From Apostichopus japonicus (Eukaryota; Echinodermata; Holothuroidea; Aspidochirotida; Stichopodidae), in contig NC_092568.1 of the NCBI RefSeq assembly GCF_037975245.1, forward strand, positions 13,415,501 to 13,479,500: a stretch of DNA of 64,000 nt. Reading direction: 5' to 3'. This document shows, in pieces, positions 36,126 to 49,410 of the stretch. The position numbers were made by a program, and so were the translations under genes. Under the pieces are notes generated by a model that was not told where the DNA came from, did not search any database, and saw nothing but the letters and a program-made list of their open reading frames with translations. Each line of letters begins with the position of its first letter. Positions within the stretch are counted from its first letter, which is position 1.

Positions 36126-37177
36126 CAAGGGCGGCGGAAGTACTTTTAATCTGGGGGGGCACCAACGTCGAAGGGCACTTTATAGAAATTCGATTGGACT
36201 GATGCAGCCTGATATTTAGTACCCTTTATAACTCTTATTGTATTATCTTATTTGCGTATACACATCACTGCATCAACGCCCCCTCCCCCTCAAGGAAACA
36301 ATGCATACTAGCACTGCAATATCCAATGTGCAAATTGGGAAACAAGGAACAAGTTTTCTTTCGAGACAAAATGAGGTGAAATCATTATCAAGTCCAAGTC
36401 CCTGCACACGCGATCGATACATGCATGAAAGCAAATGAAATATGTCAAAATACGAAAGGATGGGGTAGGTTATGGGATATTAAAACTATACTCATTATTT
36501 ATAGTAGGCTATAAATGGCTTCTGCTTATTACAAAGTCACAATGTAATATAGCAATGCATTTTTGGAAATGCACTAGGATTTTTTGGGCAAATTGAATAT
36601 GCATAATGGCACCCACCAGAATGTTAGAAGCCTTGTGGTAGTAAACATAGGCGTAGGAGGCGGGGGGGCCCCCCAACCAAAAATTTTTGTAAAATTCGGG
36701 CAATATGCTGAGAATTTTTCGGGCACCTACTGAAAGAAAAATAATTTGCTATGTGTTTTTCAATTGTTATACTGATATTATTATGATCATGATTGTTGTA
36801 ATGACTTTCCCAATAATTCTAACCAATATAGAAGGGTAATAACACGGCAAATGATTGTATTTTATTGGCATGCGATGTAATAACCGATGCATGCCTATAT
36901 GATATGCACATTAACATGTTGAACGCGCGCGGAGCGCGCGAAAAATTTGGGTAATATTCTTCGGGCAAGTGTTACAGCCCCCCAAATCAAATTGGGCCCC
37001 TACGCCTATGGTAGTATACATATAAAACTTCCCGAAATATTTCAATAGACGTGGGTTTCGCTTTGTAAACTCTTTTTTTTTTATAGAAATTTTAATGTAG
37101 AAAAAGGGCACATTTTTAACCTGAGGAAAAGTGGGGGGGCACGTGCCCCCTGTGCCCCCCCGGTTCCGCCGCCCTTG
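36126..37177. mobile_element. Non-autonomous hAT-like element, CAAGGGCGGCGGAA ends, host of a nested insertion
   Basis: A 1052-bp element with perfect 14-bp inverted ends, CAAGGGCGGCGGAA at 36126-36139 and its complement ending at 37177. It is flanked by identical octamers CACCTGTA at 36118-36125 and 37178-37185. Perfect inverted ends plus an 8-bp duplication place it with hAT. About 365 bp of the length is a second element (36646-37010), so the original insert was roughly 680 bp. No transposase is seen. Confidence 0.85.
36646..37010 (-). mobile_element. Non-autonomous hAT-like element, CATAGGCGTAGG family, copy B (nested)
   Basis: Ends CATAGGCGTAGG and CTACGCCTATG with flanks GTAGTAAA (36638-36645) and GTAGTATA (37011-37018), again an 8-bp duplication with one difference. 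It is the reverse-oriented sister of the copy at 6706-7076 and lies wholly inside the larger hAT-like element. It contains a GC-only palindrome around 36925 (CGCGCGCGGAGCGCGCG). Confidence 0.78.
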
Positions 37178-37185
37178 CACCTGTA

Positions 37186-39130
37186 AATATTCTTCAAAAA
37201 CCCAGAGTAATAGTGCTCCCACCCCTCCCCATCTTCCTAGTCACTATTCAACCTCTCCCTATAGACCAAGCTCTTTAGGAGGACATAAAATCAATTTCTT
37301 CTAAAACACTTTTCCAAAACCTAGAACAATTTACAGAAGTTAACAATAAAGGTACTGTACAGGTTAATGATAAGACAGTGATAAAAAATATACAAATATC
37401 AATAAAAGTATCACTTGCTATTTAAGATAAATTCATCTACCCCACATAACGAGTGTATGATATTATTACTACACTAATACAAGTACCTAAGAGACTTTTT
37501 AAATCTGTCATTAACACAGCACTTGCAATGGCTGTAAACTACAAGACATAAGAATATTTTGTACACAAAAGTTATATCAATATTATATTCTGACCTATCT
37601 AGTGAACTGCCCTTCAGCTTACATGGTATTTAATCTATTAGCCTTAGCAAACTATGTCTTTAATAGATAGGCTTAGGTTATCCTGATGTGACCTGGTCTT
37701 TTGCTCAGTAACTATCATAAGCTGCACTTGCACTATGACAACTGCAAAACTGAAAGTTATACACCTGAAAATTCTTCTGCATAGAACAAAACAGTGAGAC
37801 ATGTGACAAAACTTCAGGAAATGTTGGTATTCAGTCCTTCAGATGAGACATGATGGGTCACATGCCTGGTTATGCAATGGTAACAAACAACTGTAGCATG
37901 TGATTGCATTGTTTATCACTGAGTTGGGCAGCAGTGAGGATACTGAAGGTAACAATCGCACAGTAACATTTTACTTCCTGTCAATCAAGTTATCAACACA
38001 CTGTTATTCAGATAACCATTCAAAGTATATACCACTCTTTTGTCAAATGATATATCCCTTGACTTTAAATCAACAAAAATTCTACCACTCTTCTGAACTC
38101 TTGGTTGACTCCATACTGAATCAAATTTTAGTGACATGAAAGGGGACAATATTTACCTCCATATTATGAAAATTGACATCAAGAGCACACCATTACTGGG
38201 ATTTGTGTGCATCACCTTCCTGTTACCATGTCAACCTGCTATGGGGAGCCCTGAAAAATATTTTCTACCATCAATGGTCCACACTTTGAAGTACAGCCTA
38301 GGGAATCATTGTTTTGTCATTGTTATGATTTCCTTATTCTTTGAGAGAACAAGTACCTTTGTTATGCTCATATGAAAATAGATTACATATCAGAACAAAG
38401 GAGATGAAACAGGTTAACTAATCCCTGATTATAATAGAACACATAAGTTACAAGTTTGTGAACAAGGCAAGAAAATATACTTATCTATACCCCACAATTT
38501 AACAGAACTTTGACAACAAGATTAAATTATTAACTGGATTAACCATGTATATTTTCAGCAATGTTACCTTCCTTTAACTGTGCTGCATGATAACCAGAGG
38601 CTGTGGCAAGCTCAATGCAAAAACCAGTGACTGCAGCATACTTTTATTTGGTATCATCCATTAAACCAGCAAGTTTCATTCATGACACAATAAAAGTGCT
38701 AGGAACTTCTGTTTTGTCATGATTGGACATCAAAACTATTTGAGTACTCTGCATGAGGCCGCAAACTTGAAATAGTTTTGTAAAATGACACACCAAAGCT
38801 ATGATAATAAAAGGAGGATATGGTATTTAAGGCCTCAGTGTGCTTTTCCTGCTAACAGTACTTCATCCATCCTGTTCTCATCTTCCAATATTTATGTTAC
38901 CTAAAATATTCAAAGCTTTTAATCTGACTAACCATTTTACATAATTACATTACTGGCGGGCAACAGCTTTGTGCAACATTGTGTAAAATGAGAAAGAACA
39001 TAAAATATGAGATTGCATAACTGCGTGCAATGCATTTGTCATTATAGATAATTGTATATAGAGAATCCAATAATGGAATGCTGGTAGCAAGTCATATGGT
39101 ACATATTTACAACGCACTGTCAGGGTTCCT
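37186..39130. other. NUSAP1 3' flank, no other gene seen
   Basis: The NUSAP1 3' untranslated region should start at 39130 and may end near the minus-strand AATAAA at about 38642. The rest shows nothing I can name. Confidence 0.5.
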
Positions 39131-42100
39131 CTATACCACAGATAAACCCCTTCTTGTCATCATATTATCTTTCCTACTCTTTGTTCTGTGTTTAGTTGCC
39201 GCTCTCTGTCTCTCTAGCTTGCTACCCAGTTTCGGTTTCTTCAAATTTTCTTTTGCTTTGGCAATGTGCGAAATGGGTCGTGATTTAACTGGTTGAGTTT
39301 CAGCTAACGGTTTCAATTTACCTAGTAAAGAAAAAAAAGTTTGCATGATCATCATCATTATGATATTAATGAAACGAAACGATATTATATGAGTGAACAT
39401 GTACATGGTGTGGAATGTAGCCTAGGTTTGTTATTACTGTAGCATAACACAGCCTATGTCTAGACTAGTGTGTCACACTCTGCAGTCAGTTGTCCAGTAT
39501 TCATTTGATGAACTGATCTTTTACAAACCATGGTTAGGTGGACATAAATCATGAATATTGGGCTAGAACAGAATAGGAAACATAGACCTGAGCAGTCATA
39601 TACCTAAACCAAATGAGCTTAGGATGCCAGTAAGAAGCCAATGTACCTAATGTATCATGCAACAAACAGTCACAACCCATTCATTACACACAGCCCCAGA
39701 CTGAAGCAGGGAAGGGATTTCGATACACGTAGTTACTGTATAGAAGCAAGGAACTGGTTGATTGAAACAAATTATTCCATTATCGAGAAAATTAGCGTAC
39801 ATACATGTGTGGCCTACAAATTTCTGTCAGTCGGGTCATGTTTGGGATGGGGTTGGGTGGGCATGCATTGATAATCTACCAGGATTAGGCTTGGGTGGAC
39901 ATGCATTGATAATCTACCAGGACTAGGCTTGGGTGGGCATGCATTGATAATCTAGCAGGATTAGGCTTGGGTGGGCATGCATTGATAATCTAACAGGATT
40001 AGGCTTGGGTGGGCATGCATTGATAATCTAGCAGGATTAGGCTTGGGTGGGCATGCATTGATAATCTAACAGGATTAGGCTTGGGTGGGCATGCATTGAT
40101 AATCTAGCAGGATTAGGCTTGGGTGGGCATGCATTGATAATCTAGCAGGATTAGGCTTGGGTGTGCATGCATTGATAATCTACCAGGATTAGGCTTGGGT
40201 GGACATGCATTGATTATCTACCAGGATTAGGCTTCATGACTGTCTTTCATTGCTTTCATGTATAATGTGGGTACATGTGTAATGTATATAATGTAATGTA
40301 TAATGCATAATGTGGGTACATGTAAAATGTTTTACATGTGGTTTAACATAAGTTATATGGCTAATTTGTTGCACCAGGAAAAGATATAATTGAACTTACC
40401 ACTGTAAGGTTTATACGTCAGTGGCTTGGACAAGGAAGCCTTCAAATCAAATTTCTTCTGAGTGGCGGGTGAGTTGACCGAGGTATTGGAAAACTTAAAA
40501 GGTGTGGTACTGGGTCCTAAATTTGGCAAAAGAAAAAAACAAAGTATATTTCATTTCTTCTTTGCCTCCTCCCAATGAGTGGGTTTGAGGTATAGAAGTG
40601 CCCTTGCAGACAGCATTTACTAAACAGAAAAATATATTAATAAAATTAGCAATAATAAGATTTGAAAACAACTGGTTGCCTGTCACATTGCTAGTCCACT
40701 GATCACAACAATCACTAAACTCACATGTTCAGCTAGACTCGACGAGGATAATAGCTTCAGATTGGAATAACATTTGCAGCAAAATGAACAAGGCATAGGC
40801 ATAGGCAAGGTACTTCTACTATCTAAAGACAGTGTGATAGCTATCAAATACATTTCAACAGAATCTATCTTGATTCTTACTTTTTTGTCACAACAGTTGT
40901 TTAATATAAATCTCTGTTGATCTTCAAAATTTACATCAAGAGTAAGCTGAGTGACCTTTCTGCACAGGTTAATGAGTAATCATTCACTAAAAGTTTCTGC
41001 TTTGTTTGGCTATATCATCAACTACATATTATTCCTTCTTACATTGTCCGTTTCAGAAGGTCAAACCTCATGAAGCCCCCTCCTCCCTCACACCATTTAC
41101 ATTGTAGTCAGATCATTTGAAGAGTTTTATCTTTTTTATCTTCTGGATAATGAAAGCCCACCCTCACCTGACACAGACTTCCTGCTGACTGAGCCACTCA
41201 TGACCGCAATGGATTTACGGCTTCCGGGTGTTGCAATTCTCTGCTCTGTGCTGGTCTTCCCAAAGATAAATGTGGAAGGCTTTGCTGGGGTTTTAAGCCG
41301 TGAAGCATGGAAGGTTACCGTCTTGGTAGTTGGCTTACTCGGTTTTGGAGAGAAGAAGCTAGTCCTCTTCATAGCAGGTTTAGCATCCTGTTAAATATAA
41401 GTGTTAGATATCACATTATACATGAATTACTTCAAGCAAAATACACAGATTCATGAACTGTTTATAACTGAAGGCCTGTTAAGTAGACACTATGTGAAAG
41501 AAACTTTAAAGGAAGAGGAGGATACAGTTAAAGGTAGATGATACTAGTCTGGAATGGAGAGTGAGATGCATCGAGTATCAAGATATCTTCACATAAAATA
41601 TAAACGATGAATTGAATCAGATTTTTTCTGTCGTCGAACATAACATTTTATGATTTTCTAAATCTTTCTCATAATCTCATGAGAGCAACATCTGAGAACT
41701 CTTTACAAGACAGTATTGCCAACATAGAAGACCAAATGATGAAAGGCTTTGTGAATAATTGCCTGATTCAAAGACATCAAGGTAACCTTAGCCAGCACAC
41801 TTGAATTTTGACTATTGTTGAGCTTTAGAAGTTCAGCAAGGTTCTTGGACTGACTAAGAAGGATCCTTCCCACATACCAGATATGAATTTCAACCAAGGT
41901 ATCATTTTGAGTTATTTAGCTTTGAACTTAATCACCAAAACTGATCTTCCAACTGGTGATAAAGTGTTAGGGTAACCCCTAGCAGGTGATTAAGTGTTTA
42001 GGGGTATCCCTAGTAGGTGATAAAGTGTTTAGGGGTACCCCTAGCAGGTGATAAAGTGTTTAGGGGTACCCCTAGCAGGTGATAAAGTGTTAAGGGGTAC

Positions 42101-45100
42101 CCCTAGCATGTGATTAAGTGTTTAGGGGTACCCCTAGCAGGTGATTAAGTGTTTAGGGGTACCCATAGCAGCACATGTATGTCAACTTCTCCAGTAATGG
42201 TTGTGAATGTATCACCAATACCTATCACACCTATATCACCAATATCTACCTATATCACACAAAAAAAAGGTTCTAATCTTGAATAGTGTGCAGACTTATG
42301 AGAACAAAAGCTATTTGTTTAATAAACAGAAGAAGATACAGAGCATGCTACCTATGTTCCGAAGATGAGTACAGTGCTAACAAATAACGTTGTTCCATTC
42401 TATGAAAGGTCAACTCATATTTCTCAAGTTACAATATTATGGACAAGTACAGCTTTTTGCTAATCCAAAGCTTTACAATGGCAGCAATATAGCTTTGGTA
42501 CTAGCTTACATATGTGTTTCACTATATAAAATGTATGTCTTTGCTTGTGCTGATGGGTGTAGTCTGTAGGCAATGAGCCTTTGTTGATGTTTGAGAAGTT
42601 GATTGTGAGATGTTTACTTCTCTTGTTGGACTCACCTTTGGAGTCTTCTTGGGAGTCTTCTTGGAAGAAGATGGAGCCTTTGGAAAAGAAAAATTCGGAA
42701 ATTATGTTACTGTTAACTGATGAATGCATATCAATGATGTGGTCATTACATTCTTAACATATACAGTCAGCTTTAAGATGTGTCTTCAAGGTGACTTCCT
42801 AAACAGAAGTTAGCTTCAAAACAAATCCCTGTGTCACATTTATTGATATGCTTGCGGAATCATAAAAGCAGCTGCTTTATGCTATACAGAATTGCGATAC
42901 TGCGTAAACAGAGATTTATGCATCATTACATTTGATAGTGTTGAAACATCCTCATCATAGCTACACATTTAATTCAAAATTATTAGTTGAAACATTGTGT
43001 ATTAGAGTGCATACCAATCTTATCACATTAAATGTGTCCAATTATATATTAATTTTAATTATTAAATTTACAACATATAGGAAGTATACAAATTTCCACA
43101 GAGGTAAAAAGCAAAATGTTAAAAAAGTACATGGCAACACTTCAGTATTTCAACATTACTGTGATAGTTCCCAGTGCCCTGTACGCTACAGACAGACCAC
43201 GGTCTAAACAGAACCACCCCCACATCTACTTCCAACAAATTTGTCTGACAGGTGTATAATAAAACAAATACCTATTTAGATGACTAACCTTTTTGTATGA
43301 CTGAGTCAATGCTTCAATTCGCTTCCTCTTTCTCTCCAAATAATCATCGATTGATTCCAGTTTTTCAAACTGAGCTTTGTGAGCTTTCTTAAAGTTTAAA
43401 GATTTCCCAGGAGTAACATTTTCAGAAGAGGCCTTGATTTTTGGAAGGGGTATGCCTGTCTTCTTGGTTGCAGGTAAAGCTAATAATTAAAGTTGAAAAA
43501 TTGTTATCAGATAAGATTAATACTTAAAACTTGTTAACAATGTTTACCAATGACTATAAAATGTAAAATGATATACTTACATGTCAGTTGCATTACTTAT
43601 AAACTGAGGTTTTACTCATGCTCAAACATACATCATGAAAAATCAATAAATACACATTAAGGAAAAATATTTTTATGCAAATTATATGGGATACTAACGT
43701 TTTTGTGGTGAGGTCTTCAATTCCAAACCAGTGATTGTTTCTGGCTTCATTTTATTTTTATTTTCTGGCGAAATCCTTTCTGCTCCTCCTGTTTCTCTTT
43801 TCTCATTCGCTGAGCTGCCATCTTGATTTCCGTCCATGCTGGTTGCTTTCATTTCTGACTGACTTCCATTCTCTGTTACTTCACTTTTTGGTGACATTGA
43901 AAAGGTCCTTTTCCTTGTTGATTTTCTGTAATAGAAAACATTATGGAAGTCAGGGTTGGCCGGTTCACATCACATTGACTTAAAGATTGATTTAATCACT
44001 TGATTTTTTTTTAAAGATTTAAATGATTGATACTGTTAATCCATTTTTTATAAACTCTATATCACAACCAAAACATGTTCTTTTAACTTCATAGAAACAA
44101 CAGAACACCCTCGGATGACATACACCACCATCAGTCCTTAACTGAATAAGCTTGGATGTATCAAGGGACATGTCTCAAAGAATAAACATGTTATAGAAAC
44201 ACAACCTGGACTGTAGCAGTGTTTTATAACGGTCTAAAATGTATCAAATTAATTTGTGCTAGAAGTTATGTATTCATGATCAACAAAAAATGGAAGTAAA
44301 CAAAATTTGCAACAAATGATCTAAATCAAATCACTCTTTTTGTTTATATCACCAACCTTGAACCTTTATAGAAGTGCAAATCCAGTTTGATAAAAAATTG
44401 CAAATTTTGTAAGATGATATGATATTTGATATGAAGTTTTGTGTTATGAAGTTTTTATGATATGAAGTTTTATGATATTGAAATTGGTGCACTGTAATTA
44501 TCAAAAGTTGGAAAAGTTGCATTTCTTTTACCTTGTAGCAGGGATAGGATCTGCTGGTTCAGATATTTTCTCCACATTACCAGCTGGAGCGAGTCTCTGC
44601 TGCTTGGCAGGCGGTAGCACTAGTTCATCGTCAGAACGACTTCTCTTCTGAGATGACTTTGGTGTCTTGGAAAAGTAAGAAGAACCCAAATCGCAAATGA
44701 CATCTTAACTACAAATATTCTTTCATGTTGTATCTCATTGTAGACAGATCAAGTTGGTTTAACCATATACTACTCTAACTAGTTAAAAAATATTGTTATT
44801 TAACTGTCTATAATGATCCAAATAGTTTGAAACCCTCCTCTGATTACTTCATCAGCATCTTCTGGTTTCCTTACGGCTTCAATTTCATTACATTGGTATA
44901 ATGATGCACAGTGCATTTTCTTCTTTAATAGCATACAGTATGTAATTGTATTGTGTACTACGATATTAAATTAGAAAGCAGACATTAAATTAATATTGAT
45001 ATACTCTGTAGAACATTACAAATCACTGCACTATCACTACTGATAGTATGTTTATGGAGACCTCTTATTATTACTGGCTCATCAATGCCATTTACTGGGT

Positions 45101-48100
45101 TACTTGATATAGCTATAGCTACTTGATGACAGCTCAAAGCAGACATTCAATTAATCTTGATATACACTGTAGAACATTGAAAACCACTGCACTATTACTA
45201 CTTATAACTTATGTTAATCGAGAAATGAACCTTCAACTATTACTGGCTCATATATGACAGTGGCTGGGCTACTTAATATAGCACACAGCTCAAAGTAACA
45301 CAAAACTCAACAGAAAACCATGACAGAATCAATCGCATCTAAGAAGATGTTCACAATACATTACAAATGTGTATCATAATGTAGTTGGGTTTCATCTATG
45401 GGTGCTCTATTGTTTGTATGGAGTTAAAATAATAGTTTAGAGATAACTTTAATTTGACATGTAAATGTAGAGTATAGGCTTAATCTGTGTTGTGTGAAGA
45501 ATATTTATATGCTAGTTATACATTCACATACAGGAATCACGTTCTGGAAGAGCTGTATACATGATTAATTCTTCGTACCATCTAGTTGATTTGGCGACCA
45601 TTACTAACCATCTATGTTATGTACTACTAGTTTTACTCTCTAGTATGCAAACTGCACTAGATTCTTGGAAAAATATATACCTTAACTACTTCCTGGGGAG
45701 TTTTGATCACAGAGGTGCGCTTTCTCCTCAACCTTTGACCTCTTCTTCCTCCTTTCACCGACTTTTCCTGTTTGGTCTCTGTATCAAGTTTGGGTAACGA
45801 TTCTGTGATTTCATTCTGAAGAGAACAAGAAAATAATATGTATGATCCAACAGACCATTAAGTAACCTACCTTACTGTATTTTAAACTTGTCAACTTTAA
45901 GTTAGGGTAATAGCTAAAGACAGTTGCCAATCCTTTGAATCAATATGCATCTAGGTTGACAACATGACATGATGATAACGTGCTAAGAAAATGGTTGGGA
46001 ACCACATTAATGAAATCAATGTTATTGACTTTCAACTGATATAAAAAAAGAAAGAACTGATATTAAAGAAAGTGTCCATTTGATGTAAGTGTAATGTCAA
46101 GAAACATTTTCTTTCTGAGCTTGCTGATCTTATAATCTACAAGTGGCACAACATATTAGCCATATGTGTTTTCTTCATAATTTGCTCGCTCATTCCTTAT
46201 GGTGGGAAACACTGTTAATTTTACCTAGGATTAAATAACATACAGTTTATACACAGTTTCACTGAGCAAATGCTTTCGAGAGCACTGAGGAAAGTCATGC
46301 AATGACTGCATAGTTTTTGTGTTACATACATGTACACTGTAAGCAATTTCTTGTTTCATCCCTCGTGAGCAGAGATCATAAGAACAATAACCATGTACCA
46401 AAGGCACAGTATGAGATGAACCAGTAAGTAGTAACTGTGAAAAGTCAAAACAACATAGATATGCAAAAAAAGTAGTTTAACATTACAAAGATGAAGCAAA
46501 AAATGACCTGCACTGGTTCAGGATCAGGAGTGTCATCTGGTGGAGAGGCTTTCTTGCGCCCCCTTCCACGTCCTTTTTTGACTCTTTGAGGCTTTGCCTC
46601 ATTTGTCAGCTCACTTACAGAGTCTATCTGTAATGGTAAAGAAAGAAAGAAAGAAAAGTAAAAATGAAAACATAGAAGTGCTATTCATTCCTTAGCTGTC
46701 TGTTGGTATGAAGTATACTGACACAAATCAGTTAAGTAATGTGTTACTAAGAAAAAAGCACACTTAAGTATACAGCCGTAGTGCTGATTGTAATGTAGCA
46801 GTCATCATGTATCATGTATAAAGTTATAAACTGACCACTTCTTGATTGATTTAAAACCTTGTGGCAATAAGCTGATAGTTAAACTCAAATGCTATAGTAT
46901 ATTGCTCATAGTTTTCATGACTGTTAAACTCAACACAGTGCATATTATATGCAGCATATTATATAATCATGACAAATTACAGACATTTTCAATACCAAAC
47001 ATGTTTTATGGTTTACTGTGTGTGTGTGGCCTGTACATTAATGATGATGTTATGGCAAGGAAACACAACCAGCTGCTTAAAGGTGAACCCCTCCATGATA
47101 AAAATCGACCAACTAGAAGCATGAAGTGACCATACCCGTAGAATCATTACCGTACCTTAACAGAGGTGCTTGCAGCTTCATCTCCCTCTGTTTCATTTTT
47201 TGCTGTGTTGATATCTTCATCTGATGGATTAAGTTGACTCTGATAAGCAACCAGTGCCTTGATTAATTCTTCAGTCTGAAAGTTAAAATTAAATAATTTC
47301 ATGAGTCATAGGAAAGCAAATTCATGCAAAAAAAAAAGTATTCCAGTGGCAGATGTAGATTGCTTTGAAACATTGCAATGGAGGAGCGAATTAATTTCCC
47401 CACTACTTTCAAACCTGAAAGTGTTTTGTTTTGTTCATAGGCATACACATAGAAAGTAGTGCAAACTACTGTAGGTAATCAATGACAAATACCATCTAAT
47501 CAGTAATCACTGTATCAACATTTTGTTAATAGTTTGAAATATTCTTATATACTTAATAATAATGCTTCCTCAGTCAAAATTATTATTCATTCATATTCAT
47601 TCTTCATTTTCAACTAATCTTATCCAACATTTATCCTGGGCTCTTTGCAAGCAATCATCTATACGAAAATTACAGTAGGCCTATGTGAATAGCTTTTTAC
47701 GCAATGTAGATTTAAAAAAAAAAATCAGTACAGTCATTTACAAATGAATGTTGCGCCACAATAACATTTACTGAAGCACGTGGTTAATTGGACCGTGAAA
47801 ATTTTTTGCAACAGAAACTACTTATTGCAAGAATGCACATTTTACATGAGCAACTATTAATGCAGAGAGAAGAAACATACTGTGAGCTGAAATATCCTGA
47901 TCAGGATCAGAGATGTTAGCTTCCCACAAAATTCATAGATTGTCTCCACTCATTAACATTTTCTGATCAAAACAATGATTCAAATATTACGTGATAGTCT
48001 CAGAAACAATGCAAGTGCATCTTCGTTGTCAAAATGCATACGTACTGTATGTGGCAAGGCCTAACGTTATGATATTGGAGTACAAACACATGATAGCCTA

Positions 48101-49218
48101 TATAGCGAACTTCACTATCTCTACACAGGGGAAAGTAACTGTTGCACGTAATTGTTGTGAAACAACATACTACGTGTTCATTGAGCACTACAGGTGCAAG
48201 AATATTCACAGACAATGGATGGGGACTATTAACCAATCAAATCACGGGAATTTTGAAAAGCATCATTGTCTATTTTTAGCATGAGAATCTCCGTAATTAG
48301 AATGAGAATCTCTGTGTTGTTAACCCTGTACAGTACCTTGCGGTTGATTGTTATGATATATTTATTTTCAAACAAATTCAATGATCTGTGGGAGTAGGAG
48401 AACTTTTGGTTCTTGTAAGAAGTTGTGGTTTTTGAAAAGAAATAATGAAAGATGTTCATTCAAAAATGTGTTTTGTTATGTTTTCCGTTGACCTAGTTGT
48501 GAGTGTGTATACTTGGGGTTTGTTTCTCAAAAAATTTTTTTTGCATCCGCCGGATGCAAGCAATTTGAAGATTTTGCGTCCCTGGCCAAAACATTGTGTC
48601 CCGGACGCAGAATCCTGCATTCATAACCATGCTGGGACTCCACACTTTGGATGTCTGTGTCACTCTGATATATATTTTAAACCAACCAGAACAATTAACA
48701 GGTGGATATTCCAGAGCACTATAGGTGCTAACCACAATAAAATTTAGGCCTAGGCCTACCTGCCATTGTGATGACATAATACTAGTTACTATTACCAGTG
48801 GTGAAAGGCCTCACTGTTTTATAGATTGCATCTTCTAAGTTCTAACATTGGCCTTCTTTTCTCTCTCAACTAGGCCTAAGTTTGAAACTTTAAGAATATT
48901 ATTGTAAGCAGTGAGTCTACATTATTTAGTCCAGATTCCCTGTTAATCCATTCAACTAGCCTAGTTCTACTGTAGGCTAGTTGACTAGGCCTAATTCTCC
49001 AAACTTGTTATGCCCTAGCCTTACTTTACCTAGGCTAGCTAGTACTTCGGTATAGGCTTACAGTAGGCTAGTGTAACTTATGTTATAGCCTACAAGACAA
49101 GTTTCGTTGCTCATTAGTGAGACTTAGCGTAGGCTACCTTCATGTTGGCCCTTATACCAGCCTTCTTTGCACACTTCTGCAATTCAGTCCGTTTCATGCC
49201 TTCGAATTTTAGCTCCAT
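39131..49218 (-). CDS. NUSAP1: Nucleolar and spindle associated protein 1, 11 coding exons
   Basis: NUSAP1 is a microtubule- and chromatin-binding protein that bundles and stabilises spindle microtubules near chromosomes. Coding exons on the minus strand: 49218-49138, 47275-47156, 46627-46508, 45815-45681, 44665-44532, 43925-43699, 43479-43289, 42677-42636, 41387-41168, 40516-40400, 39321-39131 (TAG). All phases agree and give about 525 aa (human 441). The N-terminus (residues 1-45, [19 protein letters not shown] then [11 protein letters not shown]) fits the SAP-like start of NUSAP1. An AT-hook-like [10 protein letters not shown] follows at about 84-93. [17 protein letters not shown] matches the family's [27 protein letters not shown] and GKLKP match the conserved C-terminal block. 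A KEN degron candidate falls at 486-488, where vertebrates also have KEN, and the end TRRGL matches MRRGL. The exon at 42677-42636 is only 14 codons of K/T/P/S repeats. Exon 5 and 8 acceptors are AAG rather than CAG. A minus-strand AATAAA lies near 38642. Family call is firm; middle exon edges are by eye. Confidence 0.92.
39852..40234 (+). repeat. Minisatellite, 38-bp unit, about 10 copies, 3' of NUSAP1 exon 10
   Basis: Units begin GCATGCATTGATAATCTA and continue to AGGCTTGGGTGG. Starts fall every 38 bp from 39861 to 40203. A variable site reads TACC, TACC, TAGC, TAAC, TAGC, TAAC, TAGC, TAGC, TACC, TACC along the array. It lies in the last NUSAP1 intron (39322-40399). Confidence 0.95.
41956..42172 (+). 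repeat. Minisatellite, 31-bp unit, about 7 copies, in NUSAP1 intron 8
   Basis: Units read GGTGATWAAGTGTTTAGGGG then TACCCCTAGCA. Each carries the palindrome TAGGGGTACCCCTA, so the array is a row of potential hairpins. Confidence 0.93.
43951..44360. mobile_element. Weak candidate TIR element in NUSAP1 intron 5
   Basis: CAGGGTTGGC at 43951 and the complement of CAAGGTTGGT ending at 44360 could be a 10-bp inverted end with two mismatches. Subterminal blocks rich in GATTTAAAT and AATCACTT appear at both ends. No matching 8-bp flank is visible. If real, its left end is only 25 bp from the exon at 43699-43925, just outside the splice acceptor. Confidence 0.4.
44975..45296 (+). repeat. Diverged tandem duplication, about 161-bp unit, in NUSAP1 intron 4
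   Basis: AAAGCAGACATT starts copies at 44975 and 45136; both continue through GTAGAACATT, CACTGCACTAT and TTACTGGCTCAT to ACAGCTCAAAG. The copies differ by about a fifth, so the event is old. Confidence 0.75.
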
Positions 49219-49410
49219 TGTTTCAAATTTTAACAGCTTATACAGCTTTGAAAAGTTTGTTTAGGCTCCTCTGTCTACTTTCTATTCGGGTATTATCCAA
49301 CTTCCTAGGATAATTTCAAAATCGTCCTCGCATGAAACACTAAATATGATTGGTTAACCAAATGATGGCGCAATACAACATAATTGTAATAAGACTACGG
49401 ACGCTTAAAT

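Noticed and set aside
39852-40234. Regular 38-bp repeats considered as a CRISPR array
   Set aside because: Units abut with no unique spacers, and the genome is eukaryotic; it is a minisatellite.
41200-41394. Plus-strand hydrophobic 64-codon frame
   Set aside because: Antisense of NUSAP1 exon 9.
43694-43897. Stand-alone 67-aa gene on the minus strand
   Set aside because: It is an internal part of NUSAP1 exon 6, with splice sites on both sides.
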